In this document: piece by piece, positions 6,295 through 14,081 of the stretch | How positions within the stretch are numbered: position 1 is the first letter of the stretch | How the letters are laid out: the number at the start of each line of letters is the position of its first letter | NCBI GenBank assembly: GCA_964561995.1 | Contig: CAZLQZ010000004.1 | Coordinates: 21,251-85,250, forward strand | Source of the DNA: JABIAG01 sp964561995 | Lineage (GTDB): Archaea; Nanobdellota; Nanobdellia; Woesearchaeales; JABIAG01 | Length of the DNA stretch: 64,000 nucleotides | Reading direction: 5' to 3' | Made by a program: the position numbers and the translations under genes | The notes under the pieces: model-generated | Databases searched by the model: none | What the model was told of the DNA's origin: nothing | Seen by the model: only the letters and a program-made list of their open reading frames with translations

Positions 6295-9162
6295 ATGAAA
6301 AAAGAAGATGTAACTTTAAAAGTTGCTGAAGCAATTCAGGATGATGTTGAAAAAGGAATTGTTCGTATAGATTCTGCTTTTATGAAAGATTTAGAAGTTA
6401 ATCCCGGAGATGTTATTGAAATCGAAGGAGAAAGAAAAACTTCTGCAATTGTTGATCGTTCTTATCCAGGTGATATTGGTTTAGATATAATTCGAATGGA
6501 TGGTTTAATTCGAAGAAATGCTAAGACCGGTTTGGGTGAGACTGTTAAAATTAGAAAAATTGACGTTAGGGAAGCTAAGAAAGTTACAATTGCTCCTGCT
6601 AAAAAGGGAATTGTTGTAAGAGCTTCTCCTGTAACATTTAAAAGAGGTTTATTGGGAAGGTCAGTAGTTAAAGGTGATATTGTTTCTTTGGGTGGAGTAA
6701 GAAGAAGAAAAAATGCAATGAGTGATAATCCTTTTTTTAATGAAATATTTTCAATGCAAGAAGAGAAATTTGGAAACTTTTTTGCAGATTTAAAATTTAT
6801 TGTTGTTGCAACAGATTCAAAAACACCAGTAATAATTGGTGAAAATACAGAAGTTACTATTAATCCTGAATCAGTCGAGATTTCAGATGAAACTGTTCCA
6901 GATGTTTCTTATGAAGATATTGGCGGGTTAGATGATGAATTGAAAAAAGTAAGAGAGATGGTAGAATTACCATTAAAACATCCTGAAGTTTTTGAAAGAT
7001 TAGGTATTGAACCTCCTAAAGGGGTGTTAATGCATGGTCCCCCTGGAACTGGTAAAACTTTGCTTGCAAAGGCTGTAGCTAACGAAACTAATGCTCACTT
7101 TATTTTAATTAACGGTCCTGAAATAATGTCTAAATTTTATGGGGAATCTGAAGCAAATTTAAGAAAGAAGTTTGAAGAAGCTGAAAAAAATGCTCCTTCT
7201 ATTGTATTTATTGATGAAATTGATGCAATTGCTTCAAAAAGAGAAGAAACTCATGGTGAAGTTGAAAAAAGAGTTGTTGCTCAATTATTGGCAATAATGG
7301 ACGGTTTACAATCTAGAGGAAAAGTAATAGTTATTGCTGCTTCTAATATTCCTCACGCTTTAGACCCTGCGTTAAGAAGACCTGGAAGATTTGATAGAGA
7401 GTTAGAAATTGGTGTTCCTGGAAAAGATGCAAGACTTCAAATTTTAAAGATTCATACTAGAAATATGCCATTAAAAGGCAGTTTGTATGCTGAAAATATT
7501 AAACCATTAGTTCTTGATGAAATAGATGTCAAAATTAAAAATATTAATCTTCAAACAATTAGTAAAGAAGAAATGTTAAATCAAAAAGAAGATAAATTAA
7601 AAGGGCTTAATAATGAACTTGAAAATTCTAAAAAACAAATTAATGATTTACAAAAACAAATCAGTTCATTAGATATAGAAAAAGAAACATCAGACCAAAG
7701 TATGATTTACAAGATTTTAGATTCAATAAAAAGGCTTACTAATCAAAAGTCAAGTTTAGAAAAAGAAGTTCAAAATTTTAAAGAATCAATTGATGAACAA
7801 GAAAAAGAAATAAGTAAAATTAAATCAGAAATTGAAGATTTCAAATCAGGCATTATTAAAATTGAAAATGTTTTAGTAGAATTAAAAGAAGATAAATCCA
7901 AAATTAATGATTTAACAAATGAGATTATTGATTTAGAAGTTAGTGTTAGAAATCGTAGTTTATCGGACCCTAGAGGTTTAATTTCTCAAAATAAAATTAG
8001 TGAATTATATCCAGTTCTTATGTCACATAATATAGTTTCCTTAATCTTGGACAAAGCAAGTCAAAAAGGAATTGTTAAAGATTTAGAGTCAATTTCAGAA
8101 ATTACTCACGGTTTTGTTGGAGCAGATGTTTCAGCATTAGCAAAGGAAGCCGCTATGACTGTATTAAGAGAAGTATTTCCAGATATTCAAAATAAAGAAG
8201 AGGATGAAGCTATTCCAAGAGATGTTCTTGAAAAATTATTTATTACAAAACAAGATTTTTATAATGCTTTAAAAGTTGTTAGACCGTCAGCAATGAGAGA
8301 AGTTTTAGTGGAAGTTCCATCTGTTAAATGGGAAGATGTTGGTGGATTAGAAGATGCAAGACAAGAATTACTTGAAGCTATTGAATGGCCATTAAAAAAT
8401 CCTGAAGCTTTCAAAAGATTAGGTATTAGTCCTCCAAAAGGCGTATTGTTATATGGTCCTCCTGGAACTGGTAAAACTTTACTTGCAAAAGCTGTGGCAA
8501 CTGAAACACAAGCTAATTTTATTTCAATTAAAGGTCCTGAATTATTATCCAAATGGGTTGGTGAATCTGAAAAAGCAATAAGAGAAATTTTTAAAAAAGC
8601 AAGGCAAACTTCACCAACAGTTATTTTCTTTGATGAAATTGATTCGATTGCTCCTGGAAGAAATCAATCTTCAGAATCAAGTGTTACTCAAAGAGTTGTT
8701 AATCAATTGCTTACTGAATTAGATGGTTTAGAAGAATTACACAATGTAGTTGTTATTGCAGCAACTAATCGTCCAGATATAATGGATGCCGCATTATTAA
8801 GACCTGGAAGATTTGATAGAATTTTATTAACTCCTGTTCCGGATAAAAAAGCAAGGTTGAAGATATTTGAAGTTCATACTAAAGAGATGCCTTTAAAAGA
8901 TGTTAATTTAGATATTTTAGCCGATAAAACAGATGGTTATGTTGGAGCTGATATTGAAGCGATTTGTAGAGAAGCTGCAATTATTGCATTAAGAAAAAGT
9001 ATGGATGCTAAAGAAGTTACTTTTGAACATTTTGAAAAAGCATTAGAAAAAGTTCATGCTTCAGTAAATAAAGATATTCAAGATTCTTATGAAAATCTTG
9101 AAAAAAATTTCAGGATGAAAAAAGCTAAGGAAATTAACGAATCTGTTAATTATATGGGTTAA
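6295..9162 (+). CDS. Cdc48/VAT-type AAA+ ATPase with a coiled-coil insertion in D1
   Basis: A 955-residue relative of VAT/p97 unfoldases, which are usually about 730-760. The N domain (about 1-185) has the double-psi barrel and Cdc48-2 parts. D1 has Walker A GPPGTGKT at about 248-255 and Walker B IVFIDEID at about 303-310; D2 has Walker A at about 721-728 and Walker B VIFFDEID near 776. Both arginine-finger segments (RRPGRFDRE, LRPGRFDRI) are intact, so both rings should hydrolyse ATP. Residues about 394-595 are a Glu/Lys/Gln-rich coiled coil placed between IHTRNMPL and the ITHGFVGADV helix of the D1 lid, where normal family members have only a few residues. ClpB/Hsp104 carry their M-domain in an equivalent D1 small-subdomain position. 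The downstream gene starts 2 bases after the stop. Confidence 0.95.
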   Translation: MKKEDVTLKVAEAIQDDVEKGIVRIDSAFMKDLEVNPGDVIEIEGERKTSAIVDRSYPGDIGLDIIRMDGLIRRNAKTGLGETVKIRKIDVREAKKVTIAPAKKGIVVRASPVTFKRGLLGRSVVKGDIVSLGGVRRRKNAMSDNPFFNEIFSMQEEKFGNFFADLKFIVVATDSKTPVIIGENTEVTINPESVEISDETVPDVSYEDIGGLDDELKKVREMVELPLKHPEVFERLGIEPPKGVLMHGPPGTGKTLLAKAVANETNAHFILINGPEIMSKFYGESEANLRKKFEEAEKNAPSIVFIDEIDAIASKREETHGEVEKRVVAQLLAIMDGLQSRGKVIVIAASNIPHALDPALRRPGRFDRELEIGVPGKDARLQILKIHTRNMPLKGSLYAENIKPLVLDEIDVKIKNINLQTISKEEMLNQKEDKLKGLNNELENSKKQINDLQKQISSLDIEKETSDQSMIYKILDSIKRLTNQKSSLEKEVQNFKESIDEQEKEISKIKSEIEDFKSGIIKIENVLVELKEDKSKINDLTNEIIDLEVSVRNRSLSDPRGLISQNKISELYPVLMSHNIVSLILDKASQKGIVKDLESISEITHGFVGADVSALAKEAAMTVLREVFPDIQNKEEDEAIPRDVLEKLFITKQDFYNALKVVRPSAMREVLVEVPSVKWEDVGGLEDARQELLEAIEWPLKNPEAFKRLGISPPKGVLLYGPPGTGKTLLAKAVATETQANFISIKGPELLSKWVGESEKAIREIFKKARQTSPTVIFFDEIDSIAPGRNQSSESSVTQRVVNQLLTELDGLEELHNVVVIAATNRPDIMDAALLRPGRFDRILLTPVPDKKARLKIFEVHTKEMPLKDVNLDILADKTDGYVGADIEAICREAAIIALRKSMDAKEVTFEHFEKALEKVHASVNKDIQDSYENLEKNFRMKKAKEINESVNYMG

Positions 9163-9164
9163 TA

Positions 9165-9569
9165 ATGAAAATTGCTATATGTGGGAGTATGTCAGCTGCC
9201 AAAGAAATGGTTGAAGTTAAAGATTTCTTAGAAAAAAAAGGTCATAAAATTCATATTCAAGATGATATAATGGATTTTGTTGAAGGTAAAAGAACAGATG
9301 AAGATAAATGGAGAAAGATTGAAATTGATCCGTTTAAAAATTATTTTGAAGTTATAAAAAGTTGTGATGCAATCATAGTTGTTAATGTTGAAAAAAAAGG
9401 TGTTAAAGGTTACATTGGTGGCAATTCACTAATTGAGATGGCATTTGCTCATGTTTTGGATAAAAAAATTTATTTATTATGTGAAATCCCGAAGTTAAGT
9501 TATACTGATGAAATTGCAGCTTTTCAACCTATTTTATTAAATGAAAATATTGGAAATTTGGAGGAATAA
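9165..9569 (+). CDS. Nucleoside 2-deoxyribosyltransferase-like protein
   Basis: A 134-residue Rossmann-like protein: an N-terminal strand and Gly/Ser loop (IAICGSMSAAKEM), an Asp in SCDAIIVVN (about residue 70) and the GYIGGNSLIEMAFAHVL segment (about 87-103), where the glutamate corresponds to the catalytic Glu of nucleoside deoxyribosyltransferases. Related small proteins act on nucleotides or nucleoside monophosphates. The substrate here is not established. It starts 2 bases after the Cdc48 stop codon and is followed 1 base later by the YbjQ-like gene, so the four genes from 6295 to 10601 look like one operon. Confidence 0.55.
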   Translation: MKIAICGSMSAAKEMVEVKDFLEKKGHKIHIQDDIMDFVEGKRTDEDKWRKIEIDPFKNYFEVIKSCDAIIVVNVEKKGVKGYIGGNSLIEMAFAHVLDKKIYLLCEIPKLSYTDEIAAFQPILLNENIGNLEE

Positions 9570-9570
9570 A

Positions 9571-9882
9571 ATGTTACTAAGCACAACAGATAATTTAGAA
9601 AAAAAATATGAAGTTTTAGGATTAGTTAAAGGTAATACTATTCAAAGTAGGCATGTAGGAAGAGATATTATGGCTGGTTTTAAACAAATAATTGGTGGAG
9701 AGATTAAGAGTTATACTCAAATGTTAGACAAAGCTAGGCAACAAGCAGTTAAAAGAATGGAAGATGAAGCAAAAGAACTTGGTGCTGATGCAATTATTGA
9801 AATTCGGTTTACGACATCATCTATTATGCAGGCAGCTTCTGAAGTATTAGCTTATGGTACTGCAATAAAATATTTACAATGA
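9571..9882 (+). CDS. YbjQ/UPF0145-family protein (putative heavy-metal-binding domain)
   Basis: A 103-residue protein with the family pattern: an N-terminal strand (KYEVLGLVKGNTIQ), the RHVGRDIMAGFKQIIGGEIKSYTQM block (about 29-53) and a helix with ARQQAVKRMEDEAKELGADAIIEIRF (about 56-81). The family forms pentameric rings and is proposed to bind metals; this is not proven. I chose ATG 9571 instead of an upstream in-frame ATG inside the previous gene because it has GGAGG at 9560-9564. The stop overlaps the Nif3-like start (ATGA). Confidence 0.85.
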   Translation: MLLSTTDNLEKKYEVLGLVKGNTIQSRHVGRDIMAGFKQIIGGEIKSYTQMLDKARQQAVKRMEDEAKELGADAIIEIRFTTSSIMQAASEVLAYGTAIKYLQ

Positions 9883-10601
9883 AACTTTTTGAATTAATTG
9901 AATTTTTAAATAATGAATTAGATTTATCTATTGAAGATAGTTCTAATAATGGATTACAAGTAGGTACTGATAAAGAAATTAAAAAAATAGGTTTTGCAGT
10001 TGATGCAAATTTAGAAACTTTCAAAAAAGCTAAAGAAAACAAGTGTGACTTGTTAATTGTTCATCATGGAATAAGTTGGAATGATTCTTTAAAACATATT
10101 ACAGGAAATAATTATGATAGGGTTGGTTTTTTAATTGAAAATAATTTAGCTTTAGTAGCTTATCATTTGCCATTAGATTGTCATAAAGTTTTAGGAAATA
10201 ATATTCAAATTGCTCAATTATTGGGTTTAAGAAAAGTTAAACCTTTTGATGTTGGTTTTGTTGGTGAGCTAAGACAAGATTTAGATCCTGAAACAATGTC
10301 AAAAGCATTAGAAAATATATTGAAAACAAAATGTAAAAATTTATTTTATGGTAAAAATTTAATTCATTCTGTAGCGATTATTTCCGGAGGAGCGGGAAGA
10401 GATATTGAAGATGCTTCTAAAATTGCAGATTGTTTTATTACTGGTGAAATTAATTATGGTCATGAAACAATAGCTAAAGAAGTTAAAATAAATGTAATTG
10501 TTGCAGGCCACTATGAAACTGAAACTTTAGGTCTAAAAGCTTTGATGAAATTTTTGAATAGAAAAACTGATTCTGAATTGGTTTTTATAGAATCATATTA
10601 A
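9879..10601 (+). CDS. Nif3-like dinuclear metal center protein (DUF34)
   Basis: A 240-residue member of the Nif3/YbgI family. Metal-ligand motifs are visible: LLIVHHGISW (about residues 56-65), VAYHLPLDCH (about 93-102), and GHYETETLG (about 210-218). These bind two metal ions in a toroidal hexamer. The family has been annotated as GTP cyclohydrolase 1 type 2, but its biological reaction remains uncertain. The start ATG overlaps the upstream stop by four bases (ATGA), so translation is coupled to the YbjQ-like gene. Length matches the short archaeal form without the PII-like insertion. Confidence 0.85.
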   Translation: MKLFELIEFLNNELDLSIEDSSNNGLQVGTDKEIKKIGFAVDANLETFKKAKENKCDLLIVHHGISWNDSLKHITGNNYDRVGFLIENNLALVAYHLPLDCHKVLGNNIQIAQLLGLRKVKPFDVGFVGELRQDLDPETMSKALENILKTKCKNLFYGKNLIHSVAIISGGAGRDIEDASKIADCFITGEINYGHETIAKEVKINVIVAGHYETETLGLKALMKFLNRKTDSELVFIESY

Positions 10602-10690
10602 GTTATTTATTAATGATCTTTTTATAAATCTAGTATGTATTTTAAAGTCTACGAAAGCTTATAAGCAAATTTTTATTAAATTTAATTAGG

Positions 10691-12646
10691 ATGCAGGCAG
10701 ACGAAATACTAAAAAGGCAAATTTCTGAGGGAGTTATGCGTATGCAAGTTAACGACCCTAAATATGATGGATTGGTTTCTGTTATGAGGTTACTTGCTTC
10801 TAATCATAAACTTTCTCGAGATCCTGAAATAAAATCTTTTTTAAGAGATATAGGGGAGCCAACTGTTGATCATTTAAGAGTGGGTTACCTAGACCCAGTA
10901 AGACATTATTTAAGAGAATTAGGACATGAAGAAGTTTTAATTCCTGAAGTAAGAGAAGTAAAAGAACTTGAAGAAAGGGTAAAAGAATTAGAATTAGTTA
11001 ATGCAGATTTAAAAACTAAATCATTATTAAATATTTCTTCAAAAGATGGGAAAAAAGTTTTACCTTTAAATTCAGGACTTGAAAAATCAAGTGGAAGTTT
11101 ATCATCAAATCTTTCTGATTCATTAGATAAAAGAGTTTTTGGCGAAACTAATAGTGTAAATGGCGGGGAAAATAATACTGAATCTGGGAATCAAACTAAA
11201 ACTGGTTTTAGGTTTGCAAAAGCATTAGCAGAATACGATAATCATTCTTTTCAATCTGCAAGAACAGTTGGTGCTTTAGAGCATCATGGTTACTTAAAAA
11301 GGGATGGTAATGATTATTTTACTGATGAGTCGATTAAAAAAGTTCAAAACTACATGAAAGATAAAACTTATTTTTGTGAAGTGGTTGATAAATTGAGTGA
11401 AACTTTTGGTTTATCAAAACCATCTATAAGAAACAAAGTTGATGATTTTTTAATTAATCGAGGTAAAGGTACTAATTCAATATTGGTTTTTGAAGGTACT
11501 GTTGATGAATTAATAGAAAAATCAAAAAAGAATTCTTCAACTCCTATAAGTAAAAGTAAGAAAACTGTTCAAGATGTAAATTCTTCAAAACCAACAATTA
11601 CTTTTGATTATATTTTAAAAGAAAGATCTGATGTTGTTCCGTGTATTACTTATTTGTGTAAAATTGTTAGTGCAGGAAATTTAATTAGAGTGGGTATGGG
11701 TCTTATCGATAAGGAATCTTTTGAAGATTTTGCGCAAAAAAGAAGTAATTATACTTATCTTAAGGATTCTATTAATTTATTTGCTAAAGATGTAAGGTTT
11801 GCACAACCAAGAATTAAATCCATTTTAAGGGAATCAAATTTAGTTGAAAATATTGGAACTGAAGGCAAAGGTGGAGTTGAATGGTATGAAAAAATAAAAG
11901 AAGGTGAGATATTATTTAGACTAAGAAGAGAACCTCAACAAAAAAAGAAATTATATTTTTATGAAGATGTCAAATCTGTTTATAATAGTAATGAAGATTT
12001 ATTTTTCGATGTTAATGCTGTAAGAGCTATGGCAGATTTTGATATTTTAAAAACTAATGAAAAGGGAGAAATTTTAACTGATTCTGTCAAGTCACTTAAT
12101 CGTGCATTTATATTCTCTGAATATCAATATATTACGTTAGAAGAAATTGCAAAAGAAACTGGATTAGAAGGTTTAACCGAAAATGATTTAGGAGAGGCAA
12201 GAAGGTATTTGGCACAAGTTGCCCAAATTAATGGAAATCCTGTTTATGTTGTAGAAAAGAATAATAAAGACGTAGTAATTAATTTATGTTCTAAAGACTT
12301 ATTATATTCAAGTAAAGAAAATATTATTTCTTCATTAAATCCTTGGGAAGAAGATAGTAATATGTTTGGACATCGGTATGCTTTAGCTGCCCAAGCAATA
12401 AAAGAAGGTATTTTTGATATGCCTGTTTATCTAGGTTTTAAAGAACAATTTGAATCTGCAGTTAAAGCTTCAGGAAGTGATTCTGTTTTTGCATTGTTTA
12501 TGGGTGCTGGCAGAAAAGCTGGAATTCCGGATTATAGAAAATTACAATGTTCTATAAATGATATTCAAAACAGTCCTCACGCTCATGATACCATACTTCA
12601 TTTTCTCGAGAATTTGGATGAGAAGGTTCAACCACAAGTGAGTTAA
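10691..12646 (+). CDS. Multi-HTH protein of unknown family, convergent with the sigma factor gene
   Basis: A 651-residue protein I do not recognise. Residues 1-110 are helical and end in a coiled coil (about 86-110), and 110-170 are a Ser/Asn-rich linker. After that come winged-helix-looking units. Two resemble one another: KTYFCEVVDKLSETFGLSKP and following (about 225-268) and the segment with INLFAKDVRFAQPRIKSILR (about 354-400), both ending in a helix, a turn and a Gly-rich hairpin. Another HTH-like stretch is ITLEEIAKETGLEGLTENDL (residues in the C-terminal third). I infer DNA binding. Its 3' end overlaps the sigma-70 gene tail-to-tail by 95 bases, which makes it a candidate functional partner. 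TATA-like TTTTTATTAAATTTAA precedes the ATG, suggesting a very short leader. Confidence 0.6.
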   Translation: MQADEILKRQISEGVMRMQVNDPKYDGLVSVMRLLASNHKLSRDPEIKSFLRDIGEPTVDHLRVGYLDPVRHYLRELGHEEVLIPEVREVKELEERVKELELVNADLKTKSLLNISSKDGKKVLPLNSGLEKSSGSLSSNLSDSLDKRVFGETNSVNGGENNTESGNQTKTGFRFAKALAEYDNHSFQSARTVGALEHHGYLKRDGNDYFTDESIKKVQNYMKDKTYFCEVVDKLSETFGLSKPSIRNKVDDFLINRGKGTNSILVFEGTVDELIEKSKKNSSTPISKSKKTVQDVNSSKPTITFDYILKERSDVVPCITYLCKIVSAGNLIRVGMGLIDKESFEDFAQKRSNYTYLKDSINLFAKDVRFAQPRIKSILRESNLVENIGTEGKGGVEWYEKIKEGEILFRLRREPQQKKKLYFYEDVKSVYNSNEDLFFDVNAVRAMADFDILKTNEKGEILTDSVKSLNRAFIFSEYQYITLEEIAKETGLEGLTENDLGEARRYLAQVAQINGNPVYVVEKNNKDVVINLCSKDLLYSSKENIISSLNPWEEDSNMFGHRYALAAQAIKEGIFDMPVYLGFKEQFESAVKASGSDSVFALFMGAGRKAGIPDYRKLQCSINDIQNSPHAHDTILHFLENLDEKVQPQVS

Positions 12647-13997
12647 TATTTTCTAATGGTGTTGTTGAATTATTATCTTCAGGCAATAATGATAATTTTT
12701 TTGCAATAAAATAAATTCCTTCATATTCAGTTTGTTTAACTTCTTCTTCACTCCAATTAAGTTGAGAAGCAGTTTGCTTATAATCTTGGTTTTCAACATA
12801 AAGTTTATCTAAAACTAATTTTTGTTTAACATCATAAATTAAATCGATTGTTTCTTCAAATTGATCTAAACCATCTAATTCAGATAAAATTTTATATAAT
12901 AAGTCGTTAGTTGGGTCAACAAATTTTATTTCTCCTCTTTTAAATCTTTGATAATCTGTTTTCCAATTTTGTTTAGTTATTTTTGAAGGAGTTTTAATTT
13001 CTTTTGATTGTTTTGTTGTACTAATAATTGTTTCTAAATTTTCAGTTTTTTTAACAACTTTTTCTTTTAATAATTTTGTTTTAGTTTTTTCTCTTTTTTT
13101 ATGAAGATAATCAATTTTAACAATTTTTCCTTTTGTTTCAATAGGTATAATTGGAGAAAAATCTGTTTCTTTTTCATAATCGGTTGTGTTTTTATCCATT
13201 AATCTATTAAGCTCGGAAAGTGCTTTTTGTTGTAGTTGTCTTACTCTCTCTCTAGTTCTTCCGATTAGTTTTGAAACCGATTCTAATGTTTTTGGTTCTT
13301 GTCCATTAAGGCCAAATCTATGAGTTAAAATTAATCTTTCTCTTTTCTCTAACTTTGGTAATAATTTGCAAGCATTTTTTGCTAATTCTTCTATTTTTCT
13401 TCTTTCAAATTCTGGATCTTCTTGTCCTAAATAAATTTCTTCAAAAGTTTTTTTGCCATATTGTTCAATTGGTGCGTCAATTGATATTGTGGTCGTTTTT
13501 ATACTTTTTAAGCTTATTATTGTTCTAATAGTATAGCCAGTATATTCTGCTAATTCTTTATCAGTTGGTTTTCTGCTTAAATCTTCTGTTAAAACATTTT
13601 CTGCTTTTCGTATCTTAATAATTTTAGAATTGCTTTGAACTGGAATTCTTACTGTTTTTGCTTGATTATTTATTGCTCTTCGCATACCTTGTTTAATCCA
13701 CCAAGAAGCATAAGAAGAAAATTTAGCACCTTTTGCGGGGTCAAACTTTTCAACAGCTCGTATCATTCCAATATTACCTTCAGAAATCAAATCTTGTAAA
13801 GGTAATCCTAAACCTTTAAAATTGTGAGCAATTTTAACAACTAATCTTAAATTACTCTCAATTAGTTTTTCTTTTGCTCTTTTTTCACCTTTTTTAATTC
13901 TGGCTGCTAGTTCTACTTCTTCTTCCCTAGTAATTAAAGGAAATCGATTAATCATTCGATAATAACTTTTAATTGTATCTCCATTATTAATTTCCAT
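12552..13997 (-). CDS. Sigma-70 family RNA polymerase sigma factor (RpoD-like) with a C-terminal extension
   Basis: The first 270 residues are a complete primary-type sigma factor: region 1.2 (about 7-37, with PLITREEEVELAARIKKG), regions 2.1-2.4 (about 45-121, with LPLQDLISEGNIGMIRAVEK and SSYASWWIKQGMRRAI), region 3 (about 122-190) and region 4 with the HTH TLESVSKLIGRTRERVRQLQ (about 238-257). Residues 271-481 are an extra basic linker plus a second HTH-like segment (about 400-432, YKQTASQLNWSEEEV). In bacteria such proteins direct RNA polymerase to -10/-35 promoters; in archaea TBP/TFB do this, so the gene is unexpected here. It is AT-rich like its neighbours, hence not recently acquired or not a contaminant join. 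It is divergent from the glucan phosphorylase gene (84-base gap) and overlaps the multi-HTH gene. Confidence 0.92.
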   Translation of the reverse strand: MEINNGDTIKSYYRMINRFPLITREEEVELAARIKKGEKRAKEKLIESNLRLVVKIAHNFKGLGLPLQDLISEGNIGMIRAVEKFDPAKGAKFSSYASWWIKQGMRRAINNQAKTVRIPVQSNSKIIKIRKAENVLTEDLSRKPTDKELAEYTGYTIRTIISLKSIKTTTISIDAPIEQYGKKTFEEIYLGQEDPEFERRKIEELAKNACKLLPKLEKRERLILTHRFGLNGQEPKTLESVSKLIGRTRERVRQLQQKALSELNRLMDKNTTDYEKETDFSPIIPIETKGKIVKIDYLHKKREKTKTKLLKEKVVKKTENLETIISTTKQSKEIKTPSKITKQNWKTDYQRFKRGEIKFVDPTNDLLYKILSELDGLDQFEETIDLIYDVKQKLVLDKLYVENQDYKQTASQLNWSEEEVKQTEYEGIYFIAKKLSLLPEDNNSTTPLENINSLVVEPSHPNSRENEVWYHEREDCFEYHL

Positions 13998-14081
13998 TTA
14001 TTTAGTATTTTGTTTGTTGTTTTAAAGATTTTCATACTTAAACAGAAACAATTTTATAGTAGTTATTTCATAAAATACATA

